61,209 nt of DNA. It comes from Candidatus Zhuqueibacterota bacterium (GTDB lineage Bacteria > BS750m-G25). A program made the position numbers and the translations under genes. Shown one piece after another: positions 1-8,197 of the stretch. The notes below the pieces were generated by a model. The model was not told the DNA's origin. It ran no database searches and saw nothing but the letters and a program-made list of their open reading frames with translations. How positions within the stretch are numbered: the first letter of the stretch is position 1; each line of letters starts with the position of its first letter. The DNA lies in contig JADHWK010000010.1 in assembly GCA_016783505.1 (NCBI GenBank), forward strand, positions 1 through 61,209, read 5' to 3'.

Positions 1-197
1 CACCGAACAAACCAAAAAAGTCCGTTAAGGGCTTAATGGGGAGTTATATCCAAAAAATCACTGATTTTTATCCCTTTGAATTTACTACAACTTTTCGGCA
101 CCCACTTTTTTCTTGACAGGAGCATTATAGGATGTCCCCTATTACACGTACAGTGGAAAAAAGGAAAACCAGGGTCATTTTATGAGGTCATCAAACA
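1..197. other. Upstream non-coding stretch
   Basis: I see no gene here. A TTGACA hexamer at 113-118 could be a sigma-70 -35 box, but only weak -10 candidates such as CCTATT at 138-143 lie downstream, at a long 19-base spacing. A GAGGT at 184-188 is a plausible ribosome binding site for the first gene. The promoter reading is speculative. Confidence 0.3.
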
Positions 198-965
198 ATG
201 AAAAAAAACCCTCTTAAAAAAGCATTTTCAGAAAACAGGCAAACCTATGGATCGTGGATAACGCTTTCCCATCCCTTGATCCCTGAAATACTGGCCCCGG
301 CAGGATTTGACTGGCTGGTGGTGGATATGGAACACAGCTCGATCGGATTAACAGAGCTTTTCCCCCTGATCATATCCATCGAAGCAAACGGCATGGTGCC
401 GCTGGTGCGCGTTGGTGAGAACAATCCCAATTTGATTAAACGGGTAATGGATGCCGGAAGTTATGGGGTGATCGTCCCTAATGTGAAGAGCGCACAGGAG
501 GCACTCCATGCTGTCCATGCGGTTAAATATCCGCCCGAAGGTACCCGCGGCGTAGGTCTTTATCGGGCCCAGAAGTACGGCCGGGAGTTCGAAGAGTATA
601 AGAAATGGCTTTCAGAGCAGAGCCTTGTCATTATTCAGATTGAACACATTGAAGCAGTTCACCGGATTGATGAGATATTCACAGTGCCGGGCATCGATGC
701 CTTCATGATCGGACCCTACGATCTCTCCGGTTCTCTTGGAAAACCCGGTGAATTTGGTGACCCTGAAGTCGTTGAAGCACTGGAAAAAGTCCAGGAGGCA
801 GCCGATCGTCATCAGGTACCGGCAGGTTTTCATTCGGTTTCTTCCGACCCGGAAGAAGCCCGCCGAAGAATGGAACAGGGATACCGGTTTTTGGCCTTCA
901 GTCTCGATACTATTTTTTTAGGTGATGCGGCCTCCCGCGCATTATCGGAATTGAGAGGGTATTAG
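198..965 (+). CDS. HpcH/HpaI family class II aldolase
   Basis: 255 aa, full length for the family. These metal-dependent TIM-barrel aldolases join or split pyruvate and an aldehyde. The catalytic set is visible: His46 (EHSSIG), Arg71 (VRVGEN), Gln147 and Glu149 (IIQIEH) and Asp175 (GPYDLS), which coincide with the HpcH catalytic and metal positions as I recall them. The next gene follows without a gap and is a KdsB-like cytidylyltransferase. I therefore infer that in this locus the aldolase makes a 3-deoxy-ulosonic acid from pyruvate rather than degrading aromatic catabolites. The family call is firm and the pathway role is inference. Confidence 0.85.
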   Translation: MKKNPLKKAFSENRQTYGSWITLSHPLIPEILAPAGFDWLVVDMEHSSIGLTELFPLIISIEANGMVPLVRVGENNPNLIKRVMDAGSYGVIVPNVKSAQEALHAVHAVKYPPEGTRGVGLYRAQKYGREFEEYKKWLSEQSLVIIQIEHIEAVHRIDEIFTVPGIDAFMIGPYDLSGSLGKPGEFGDPEVVEALEKVQEAADRHQVPAGFHSVSSDPEEARRRMEQGYRFLAFSLDTIFLGDAASRALSELRGY

Positions 966-1745
966 ATGAATATCATCGGCATAATACCGGCGCGAATGGC
1001 ATCGACCCGATTTCCAGGAAAACCCCTTGCAGAAATCCTGGGAACTCCCATGCTGGGTCACGTTTACTTTCGCAGTCGCATGAGTGCCACGCTGAATGAT
1101 CTTTATGTGGCCACCTGCGATCATGAGATCGTTGATTATATTTCGTCGATTGACGGTAAGGCGATAATGACCAAAGATACACACGAACGGGCATCCGACC
1201 GAACCGCTGAAGCGATGCTCAAAATCGAATCGGAAACCGGAAGCCATATCGATATTGTGGTTATGATCCAGGGAGATGAACCTATGGTGTTTCCGGAGAT
1301 GATAGATGCATCAGTCCGACCTCTAGTCAATGATAAGCGCATCATGGTCAGCAATTTGATGGCCCCCTTGAAGAATCGCGCGGAGCATGAGGATCCGAAC
1401 GAAGTAAAGGTCGTGGTGGACCGGGAGAACTTTGCCCTCTATTTCTCCCGTGAACCTATACCTTCGTGGAAAAAAGGTGCAGAAACCCTTCCCATGCTGA
1501 AACAGGTCTGCATTATTCCCTTTCAGAGAGATTTTTTAATCAAGTTCAATGAACTGGAACAAACCACTCTGGAAGAGATCGAGTCCGTGGATATGCTCAG
1601 AATCCTGGAACATGGATACCAGGTGAAAATGATTGAGGTTGATATGGATACATACAGTGTGGATACCATTGAGGATTTAAAGCGTGTCGAGAAACTGATG
1701 GAGAAAGATTCTTTGATAGCCAAGTACGAAATGGAAAAGAAATGA
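966..1745 (+). CDS. KdsB-like CMP-ulosonate cytidylyltransferase
   Basis: 259 aa. It begins with the nucleotide-binding signature IIPARMASTRFPGKPL, followed by MIQGDEP (residues about 100-106) and a SVDTIEDLKRVE tail typical of 3-deoxy-manno-octulosonate cytidylyltransferase. It should transfer CMP from CTP to a ulosonic acid in the cytoplasm. It starts directly after the aldolase stop and overlaps the next gene by ATGA. With aldolase, aminotransferase and dehydrogenase neighbours, the substrate may be a modified Kdo such as an 8-amino form rather than Kdo itself; that specificity is inferred from context only. Confidence 0.85.
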   Translation: MNIIGIIPARMASTRFPGKPLAEILGTPMLGHVYFRSRMSATLNDLYVATCDHEIVDYISSIDGKAIMTKDTHERASDRTAEAMLKIESETGSHIDIVVMIQGDEPMVFPEMIDASVRPLVNDKRIMVSNLMAPLKNRAEHEDPNEVKVVVDRENFALYFSREPIPSWKKGAETLPMLKQVCIIPFQRDFLIKFNELEQTTLEEIESVDMLRILEHGYQVKMIEVDMDTYSVDTIEDLKRVEKLMEKDSLIAKYEMEKK

Positions 1746-2656
1746 ATATTGCGATCACAACCACTTCGTTTGGTAAATATGATAGTTCACCTTTGGCGCG
1801 ATTGAAAGGCGCGCAGATTCACTATATTTTAAATCCCTATGGAAGGAAGCTTACAAAGGAAGAAGTTCTTGATATGTCGAAAGGTGTAGACGGTATTATT
1901 GCCGGGACGGAACCGTTAGGTGAGCAGGTGCTAAGAAAATTGCCACGACTCAAAGTAATTTCGCGATGTGGGGCCGGGATGGATAATGTTGATTTAGACG
2001 CGGCAGAAAGACTGGGAATTAAGGTTTTCAACACGCCCTACGGGCCAACGTTAGCCGTTGCAGAGTTGACCGTAGGCTTGATCCTCGATCTTTTAAGAAA
2101 AGTTACCCTGATGGACAGCGAGTTAAGGGCGGGTGTGTGGAATAAACGAATGGGAAACCTTCTATACGGCAAGAAGGTCGGGATTATTGGTTTTGGAAGG
2201 ATAGGCCAGAAAGTTGCTGAACTGGTGATGACCTTTGGCGTCGAGGTCGGCTACTGTGATGTCTGTGAGATTTCATGTGATTTATCTTGTACCGCAAAGG
2301 AATTCGAAAACCTACTTGCTTGGTCCGATATTATTACCCTGCATATATCTGCGCAAAAGGAGATGGTACTCATTTTAGGGGAAAAAGAAATAGGAATGAT
2401 GAAAGAAGGGGCGTGGTTGGTGAATGTAGCTCGAGGGGGGATTGTGGATGAAGAGGCTCTTTATCAAACGTTAAAAAGAAATCATTTGGCAGGAGTTGCT
2501 CTGGATGTGTTCGGCAGTGAACCATACAATGGCCCATTGAGTACTTTAAACAATGTTATTATAACGCCCCATATAGGATCATACGCTCTGGAAGCACGGG
2601 TCGCGATGGAAATGGAGTCAGTTGAGAATATTATTGTAGGATTAAAAGGTAAATGA
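1742..2656 (+). CDS. D-isomer-specific 2-hydroxyacid dehydrogenase
   Basis: 304 aa, the size of a minimal PGDH/GyaR-type enzyme without a regulatory domain. The NAD site GFGRIGQKVAEL lies near residues 151-162. The catalytic segments are NVARGGIVDEEAL (Arg), SEPYNGPL (Glu) and TPHIGS (His). It would interconvert a 2-hydroxyacid and a 2-ketoacid. It overlaps the cytidylyltransferase by 4 bases, so it belongs to the same operon, perhaps preparing a ketoacid or aldehyde precursor for the aldolase. The real substrate cannot be read from the sequence. Confidence 0.8.
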   Translation: MNIAITTTSFGKYDSSPLARLKGAQIHYILNPYGRKLTKEEVLDMSKGVDGIIAGTEPLGEQVLRKLPRLKVISRCGAGMDNVDLDAAERLGIKVFNTPYGPTLAVAELTVGLILDLLRKVTLMDSELRAGVWNKRMGNLLYGKKVGIIGFGRIGQKVAELVMTFGVEVGYCDVCEISCDLSCTAKEFENLLAWSDIITLHISAQKEMVLILGEKEIGMMKEGAWLVNVARGGIVDEEALYQTLKRNHLAGVALDVFGSEPYNGPLSTLNNVIITPHIGSYALEARVAMEMESVENIIVGLKGK

Positions 2657-2766
2657 AAATGAAAGAAGGTGGCAAAAAAAGTTAAGCAGTTATGACGATA
2701 TGAATCAGGGGGTTTGGACGTGCTATATTGGGGAATTTGAAAACTGATGAATGTGAAGGATATTGT

Positions 2767-3423
2767 ATGAAGGATATTCAGGCGATCTTTTTTGATTTCG
2801 ATGGTGTTATCCTCGAATCGGTGGACGCAAAGGCATGGGCTTTTGAAAAGTTATTTGATGAATACCCTCAATACGTTGACGATATTGTATCCTTTCATTA
2901 TGCAAACGGTGGTATGTCCCGTTTCGATAAGTTTCGATACATCTATAAAAGTATCCTAAAACAACCCCTTTCAGAAGTACAATTTAAACAACTCTGTGAT
3001 GATTTTTCAGATCTTGTTTATAATCGTGTACTGGAATGTGATTTTGTCTCAGGAGCCAGGGAGTTTTTAGACAATTACTACAAGAAAATGTCGTTATTCA
3101 TTATATCAGGAACACCCCAAGATGAAATGGTTAAGATAGTGAATGAAAAAGGATTATGTCAGTATTTTCAAGGTATTTACGGCTCGCCGACACCGAAGGG
3201 GGTGTGGTTAAAGAGAATTATTGAAGAGAGATGCCTGGATCCAACGAAATGCATTTTTGTAGGTGATGCAACCAGCGATTATAATGCAGCAAGAGAGAAT
3301 GATCTTTTTTTTGTGTTGCGGGTGACCGATTCAAATTACGACATTTTCAAGGACAAAAAAGTTGATCTTGAGATATCAGACCTTTTTGAATTGGAGAGTT
3401 ATATCTCACAAGGGGGTAATTAA
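2767..3423 (+). CDS. HAD-superfamily phosphatase
   Basis: 218 aa. Motif I is FFDFDGVILES at residues about 7-17, motif II includes ISGTP, and motif III is FVGDATSDYNAA. The helical insert after motif I makes it a class I cap HAD, like phosphoglycolate or beta-phosphoglucomutase relatives. I choose the ATG at 2767 because it places motif I at the usual distance and has GAAGGA just upstream; an upstream TTG at 2728 is less likely. In this operon it probably dephosphorylates a sugar-phosphate or ulosonate-phosphate before CMP activation. Confidence 0.8.
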   Translation: MKDIQAIFFDFDGVILESVDAKAWAFEKLFDEYPQYVDDIVSFHYANGGMSRFDKFRYIYKSILKQPLSEVQFKQLCDDFSDLVYNRVLECDFVSGAREFLDNYYKKMSLFIISGTPQDEMVKIVNEKGLCQYFQGIYGSPTPKGVWLKRIIEERCLDPTKCIFVGDATSDYNAARENDLFFVLRVTDSNYDIFKDKKVDLEISDLFELESYISQGGN

Positions 3424-4611
3424 GTGGATAAAAAAGAAGTTCCATGGAGTGGGAGGGGGCATAATTATACCAAGACTGAAATTGATGCCGTAATTGAAGC
3501 CATGACCCAAGCAGACCCCCTGACACAGGGAACACATTTGGCTGAATTTGAAAAAAAGTTTAAACATTACTTGGGCATTGAGCACGCCTTTGCAGTGGCC
3601 AACTGTACAAACGCACTCGATCTTGCCGCATTATTATCAGGGCTAAGAAACGGTGACGAAGTAATTATTCCCGCCCACACTTTTTGTGCAACGGCCATTC
3701 CTTTTGCCAGGACAGGCGCTAAGATAGTGTGGGCCGATATAGATCCACAGACGCTGGTCGTATCAGCCGAAACGATAAGACCGCTCATTACTGAAAAAAC
3801 CAAGGTTGTCGTGGTTGTCCATCTATATGGATTAATGAGCGACATGGAATCCATAATGGACCTGGCAAAAGAATTTGGTCTCTTGATCGTTGAAGATTGC
3901 GCTCAGGCCATCGGTGCGGATATTAATGGGGAGAAAGCCGGGACCTTTGGAGATTTCGCTTGTTTCAGCTTCCATGGCGCTAAAAACATGTCCACTTTGG
4001 GCGAAGGAGGAATGCTGGTTGTTAGATCAAACGAGCTTGCTTCGCCAGTGCTAGGATTACGTCATAATGGCAGTCGCCCGTATAGAGGAGAAAGGGATCA
4101 ATACTGGAAACCGGCTATGAGCAATGTGGAATCCGACATAGATGGTATTTGGCCTTACAATTTTTGTTTAGGAGAAATTGCGTGTGCTGTAGGTTCCACT
4201 TTGCTTGACCGAATAGATGAGATGAATGCCCAAAGAATCGCGCGTGCAACCCGATTCATCAAGGCGATGAGGGATTATCCAGAAATAGTTTTTCAAAAAA
4301 TGCCAACAGGTTTTAAACATATTTACCACCTTCTTGCTGCCAGGTTTGATAGTCCGAAATATGGAAAATCAAACGATGACTTTATTCGGCTCATGTCAAC
4401 AAAGTACAGAGTGAAGGTGATTGTACAGTATTACCCCCTCTATAGATATCCACTATTTATTAAAAACGGATTTGGAGAAGCCAACTGCCCCAACTCCGAC
4501 GCCTTTTACGACAACATGGTTTCATTTCCCTTTCATCTGTGGATGACCGAGACGGACTTTGACTATATGATTCATGCAACCCGAGCGGCACTCGATGAGC
4601 TGAGGAGGTAA
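3424..4611 (+). CDS. DegT/DnrJ/EryC1/StrS sugar aminotransferase
   Basis: 395 aa, GTG start with AAGGGGG before it. It shows the family landmarks: VANCTNALDLAA for the phosphate pocket, VEDCAQAIGA with the PLP-ring Asp, and SFHGAKNMSTLGEGG with the Schiff-base Lys. These PLP enzymes move an amino group onto a keto or aldehyde sugar. The iron-type alcohol dehydrogenase follows after 2 bases. That is the same pair of families as KdnA/KdnB, which make 8-amino-3,8-dideoxy-octulosonate in Shewanella, so I infer an amino-ulosonate role. Confidence 0.85.
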   Translation: MDKKEVPWSGRGHNYTKTEIDAVIEAMTQADPLTQGTHLAEFEKKFKHYLGIEHAFAVANCTNALDLAALLSGLRNGDEVIIPAHTFCATAIPFARTGAKIVWADIDPQTLVVSAETIRPLITEKTKVVVVVHLYGLMSDMESIMDLAKEFGLLIVEDCAQAIGADINGEKAGTFGDFACFSFHGAKNMSTLGEGGMLVVRSNELASPVLGLRHNGSRPYRGERDQYWKPAMSNVESDIDGIWPYNFCLGEIACAVGSTLLDRIDEMNAQRIARATRFIKAMRDYPEIVFQKMPTGFKHIYHLLAARFDSPKYGKSNDDFIRLMSTKYRVKVIVQYYPLYRYPLFIKNGFGEANCPNSDAFYDNMVSFPFHLWMTETDFDYMIHATRAALDELRR

Positions 4612-4613
4612 AA

Positions 4614-5759
4614 GTGGAATTCTCCTTTTTTATGGGGACACGTATCTTTTTCGGGAGTGACAGCTTTGCCCAACTTAGGCAAATCATAAAAAGTACCCGG
4701 TATTCGAGGATCGGGATTGTTGTGGATCACAATCTTACAGGCCTTCCCATTACCCAGGATCTGCTCTCGGTGATAAAAGAAAATACCGGGACTATTACCA
4801 ACAAGGTTACGGTCACAGAGCCAACTTACCGCTACCTTGAAGAAATCCGCCAGCCCTTTATGGAAAGCGGCATACAGGCCGTTGTCGGAATCGGGGGGGG
4901 AAGCGCATTGGATACGGCCAAGGCCGTTGCCGTGCTGGTCAACAACAAGGATAAGGCTATTACCTACCGGGGTTTCGATAAAATGACCGAACCGGTGCTG
5001 CCTGTTTTGGCCATTCCCACGACTGCCGGAACAGGCTCAGAAGTAACTCTCAACGCTTCCTTCATTGACGACGATGAGAAAAGAAAACTTGGTATCAATG
5101 GGGAGGCCATTCGGCCCCAGTATGCTTTTTTAAATCCAAAAATGGTTGTGAGCTGCCCCAAAGAGGCCGCTGTTTCAGCAGGATTGGATGCACTGGTTCA
5201 CGCTGTGGAAGCCTTTGCAGCAAAGAAATCGACATATGTCTCGCGGATCTTTTCCAGGGAAGCGGTTCGCCTTGTATTGAATAATCTCGAAAAAGCTGTT
5301 CTGGAGAGGAATGAGAGCGCCCTCGAACAGGTATTCCTGGGAAGCATGTTTGCCGGAATCGCGATGATGAATTCGGGTACGGGACCGGCAGCGGCATTTT
5401 CATATCCATTAGGTGTTCATAAAAAGGTGCCCCATGGATTAGCGGGTGGTGTTTTTTTGCCCATGATTATGGAGTGGAATGTCAGAAGTGGTTATCAAGG
5501 ATATGGAGATCTGGCTTCAATGATTTCAATGGAGAAATCATCGTCTCCTCAGGACGAAAAGGCCCGATATGTGGTCAATCGATTCAGAGAGTTGTGGCAG
5601 AACCTTGGTGTCCCAACAGACCTTAAGGAATATAATTTCGTTGCTGAAGATACATCTGTATTTTTAAATGATATCCTGGAATTACAGGGTGCCCTGGAAC
5701 AAAATCCCATCGGCCTTGGCGAAAATGAAATCAAAATGTTTCTGGAGAGTGTTTTATAA
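4614..5759 (+). CDS. Iron-type alcohol dehydrogenase, KdnB-like candidate
   Basis: 381 aa, GTG start two bases after the aminotransferase. It has the nucleotide site GIGGGSALDTAKA, the IPTTAGTGSE segment and metal ligands Asp192 and His196 (GLDALVHAVEAF) and His274 (VPHG). The fourth ligand, usually His in an AHPLG segment, is Tyr264 (SYPLG). From memory KdnB, which oxidises C8 of Kdo, also carries Tyr there; an alignment would settle this. I infer that it oxidises a sugar hydroxyl to an aldehyde for the preceding aminotransferase. A generic alcohol dehydrogenase is the alternative. Confidence 0.8.
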   Translation: MEFSFFMGTRIFFGSDSFAQLRQIIKSTRYSRIGIVVDHNLTGLPITQDLLSVIKENTGTITNKVTVTEPTYRYLEEIRQPFMESGIQAVVGIGGGSALDTAKAVAVLVNNKDKAITYRGFDKMTEPVLPVLAIPTTAGTGSEVTLNASFIDDDEKRKLGINGEAIRPQYAFLNPKMVVSCPKEAAVSAGLDALVHAVEAFAAKKSTYVSRIFSREAVRLVLNNLEKAVLERNESALEQVFLGSMFAGIAMMNSGTGPAAAFSYPLGVHKKVPHGLAGGVFLPMIMEWNVRSGYQGYGDLASMISMEKSSSPQDEKARYVVNRFRELWQNLGVPTDLKEYNFVAEDTSVFLNDILELQGALEQNPIGLGENEIKMFLESVL

Positions 5760-6413
5760 ATGCCAAGCATATCTGTTCTCATAACCGCATATAATGTTGA
5801 AAGATACATCGGCAGGGCAATAAGATCTGCATTAAGCCAGAGTATTCCAAATGAGGCTTACGAAATTATTGTTATTAATGATTGCAGCTATGATCGCACG
5901 CGTTTTGCCCTTGAAGTTTTTGAAGATGATATAAAATTGATTAACAATAAAAACAGGCTTGGCCTCCCGGCTTCATTAAATAAGGGGATTAAAAAGGCAA
6001 AGGGCCGCTTTGTGGTACGTCAGGATGGAGATGATTACATCCATAAAGATTTCTTGAAAGTTCTTGATCTTCATCTAAGCCTCAATGACGATATCGATGC
6101 AATCGCATGTGATTATCTCCTGGTTGATAATGATGAACATATATTAGGCAAGATGAACTGTATGGAACACCCCATTGCATGTGGTATTATGTTCAGGATA
6201 GATCAATTGATCGACATTGGTATGTATGATGAAAATTTTATTGCACGCGAGGATGAGGATTTGAGGATACGTTTTTTGCAAAAATATAATATCGAGCGGG
6301 TACAGATACCGCTGTACAGGTATAGAAGACATGATAATAATCTTACAAATAACAAAAAAGTTATGCGTAAATATGATAATATGCTAACAACTAAGCATTT
6401 TTTAAAGGATTAA
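5760..6413 (+). CDS. Family 2 glycosyltransferase
   Basis: 217 aa, starting right after the dehydrogenase stop. The GT-A start SVLITAYNVERYIGRAI and the nucleotide-binding VINDCS are clear. RQDGDDYIH near residues 84-92 holds the DxD-like metal site, and AREDEDLRIRF near 161-171 is the ED motif of the catalytic base. It is short for a GT2 but covers the whole catalytic core, and it has no membrane segments. It should add one sugar of the repeat unit; donor and acceptor are unknown. Confidence 0.85.
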   Translation: MPSISVLITAYNVERYIGRAIRSALSQSIPNEAYEIIVINDCSYDRTRFALEVFEDDIKLINNKNRLGLPASLNKGIKKAKGRFVVRQDGDDYIHKDFLKVLDLHLSLNDDIDAIACDYLLVDNDEHILGKMNCMEHPIACGIMFRIDQLIDIGMYDENFIAREDEDLRIRFLQKYNIERVQIPLYRYRRHDNNLTNNKKVMRKYDNMLTTKHFLKD

Positions 6414-6419
6414 TGCTCA

Positions 6420-7490
6420 ATGTCACGTATCTTTCCTTCTATAACAATAGGCAATAGAATCATAAATTGTTGTACCTTGCCTTATATCATTGCTGAAATC
6501 GGGGTTAACCATGAAGGCTCGATAGAAAAGGCAAAAGAACTTATTACTCTGGCAAGAGAAGGTGGGGCTGACGCAGTCAAATTTCAGACCTATAAAGCGG
6601 AAACCTTAGCTTCGCAACAAAGTCCTGCCTATTGGGATTTATCAAAAGAACCTACTGCCAGTCAGTATGAATTGTTCCAAAAATATGACAAATTCGGAGA
6701 AAAAGAATATGAACTTTTAGCTGAATATTGCAGAAAGGTGGGAATAGATTTTTTGTCTACCCCATTTGATGATCGGGCTGTGGAATTCCTTTTTCCATTG
6801 GTTTCTTGCTTTAAAGCTGCTTCAGCCGATATTACCAACTATCCGTTATTAAGAAAGATAGCAAAAAAGGGAAAACCTGTGCTGCTTTCCACAGGGGCGT
6901 CCACGCTGGCTGAGATAGAGAGCGCTATAACTGAATTGGAAGGAGTCGGATGTGAATCATTGGCCTTGCTTCACTGTATTTTGAATTACCCAACTCCGTA
7001 TGAAAATGCTAACCTCAATATGATCCAAGGGTTGTGCAAAGTTTTCCCAAATTATCTTATAGGCTATTCTGACCATACCGTTCCCGATCAGACCATGTTG
7101 ATTTTGACTGCCGCCTATCTTAAGGGGGCGCGAATTATAGAAAAACATTTTACCTATGACAGGAGTTTGCCGGGCAATGACCATTATCATGCGATGGATG
7201 TGAATGGTTTGAAGCGATTAAAGGAGAATTTTTTGCTTCTCCAAAAAGGCGAAGGAATCACACATAAATACCCTATTTTATCGGAAATGCCAGCCAGAAA
7301 AAATGCCAGAAGAAGTATTGTGCTTAGAGAAAAACTGAACAAAGGCACAATCTTGACTGAGGCAATGATTACCCCCAAACGACCGGCTTGCGGAATTAGT
7401 CCCATACATTGGAATGATGTCATTGGCAGAAAAGTTGTACGTGATCTTCCCGAAGATCATATTCTATGTTGGGAGGATCTTTCTCGGTGA
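6420..7490 (+). CDS. neuB: NeuB-family nonulosonate synthase
   Basis: 356 aa, normal length. It condenses PEP with an N-acylated aminosugar to a nine-carbon acid (sialic, legionaminic or pseudaminic type). Visible landmarks are IAEIGVNHEGS, DAVKFQTYKAETL, LLSTGAST, HCILNYPTP, GYSDHT and IIEKHFTYDR, followed by a C-terminal SAF (antifreeze-like) domain from about residue 290 (ARRSIVLREKLNKGT). It overlaps the next CMP-transferase gene by GTGA, so the pair probably makes and activates the same sugar. Which nonulosonate it makes cannot be told from the sequence. Confidence 0.88.
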   Translation: MSRIFPSITIGNRIINCCTLPYIIAEIGVNHEGSIEKAKELITLAREGGADAVKFQTYKAETLASQQSPAYWDLSKEPTASQYELFQKYDKFGEKEYELLAEYCRKVGIDFLSTPFDDRAVEFLFPLVSCFKAASADITNYPLLRKIAKKGKPVLLSTGASTLAEIESAITELEGVGCESLALLHCILNYPTPYENANLNMIQGLCKVFPNYLIGYSDHTVPDQTMLILTAAYLKGARIIEKHFTYDRSLPGNDHYHAMDVNGLKRLKENFLLLQKGEGITHKYPILSEMPARKNARRSIVLREKLNKGTILTEAMITPKRPACGISPIHWNDVIGRKVVRDLPEDHILCWEDLSR

Positions 7491-8197
7491 AGAGACACTC
7501 ACTACGGACAGTGGGGGTGATCCAGGCAAGAATGGGATCATCACGTCTTCCAGGTAAAATGATGGAGGATCTTTGCGGAGTTCCTCTTCTAACATGGGTG
7601 ATCGAAAGATGCAAAAGGGCATCGGCATTGGATGAGATTGTCATCGCTACGACCAACAACGCGGAAGATGATCGTTTAATCACCATTGCACAAGATCTTG
7701 GGGCAGAGGTTTTTCGGGGAAGCGAAAAGGATGTCTTGAGCCGGTTTGTTGTAGCGGCTGAGCAGCATAATGCTGAGATTGTTGTAAGGATTTGTGCAGA
7801 TAACCCTCTTGTTTCTCCTGAAGAAATTGATCGATTGTTTGAGTTTTATGTGATGAATTTGCCCGACTATGCATTTAATCATGTTCCGCGCTTGAATAAT
7901 AATTATCCCGATGGCCTTGGCGTTGAGATATTCTCGAAGGATTTCCTTAAAAGCATAAATAGTGTTGCGACTGATGCTAACTACCGCGAGCATGTTACGC
8001 TTTGGGTATGGGAGCATACTGACCAGGTAAACATTCAGACAATAAACTGTCCGAGTGCGTATGCGTACCCCGATGCAAAGTTGGATATAGATACCCCCGA
8101 TGACTTAATGAGAATGAGAACCCTATGCAGGCACTTGCGGTTTGATTCAAAGCCGGCTGAAATTTTGAGATGGTGGCGTTCTTTGAAGGAAATATAA
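7487..8197 (+). CDS. SpsF-like CMP-sugar cytidylyltransferase
   Basis: 236 aa. TVGVIQARMGSSRLPGKMM is the N-terminal nucleotide-binding signature of the SpsF/NeuA-like family, and VRICADNPLV follows in the core. I choose the GTG at 7487, which overlaps the neuB stop (GTGA) and has GGGAGGA nine bases upstream, over the ATG at 7466 that would add seven unusual residues. Its position makes the NeuB product the likely substrate. A TAATG junction links it to the next gene. Confidence 0.83.
   Translation: MKRHSLRTVGVIQARMGSSRLPGKMMEDLCGVPLLTWVIERCKRASALDEIVIATTNNAEDDRLITIAQDLGAEVFRGSEKDVLSRFVVAAEQHNAEIVVRICADNPLVSPEEIDRLFEFYVMNLPDYAFNHVPRLNNNYPDGLGVEIFSKDFLKSINSVATDANYREHVTLWVWEHTDQVNIQTINCPSAYAYPDAKLDIDTPDDLMRMRTLCRHLRFDSKPAEILRWWRSLKEI

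Noticed and set aside
113-143. Sigma-70 promoter before the first gene
   Set aside because: Good TTGACA but no acceptable -10 at 16-18 bases; kept only as a remark.
966-1745. Housekeeping Kdo cytidylyltransferase KdsB
   Set aside because: It is locked in an operon with an aldolase, aminotransferase and ADH, so a dedicated modified sugar is more likely.
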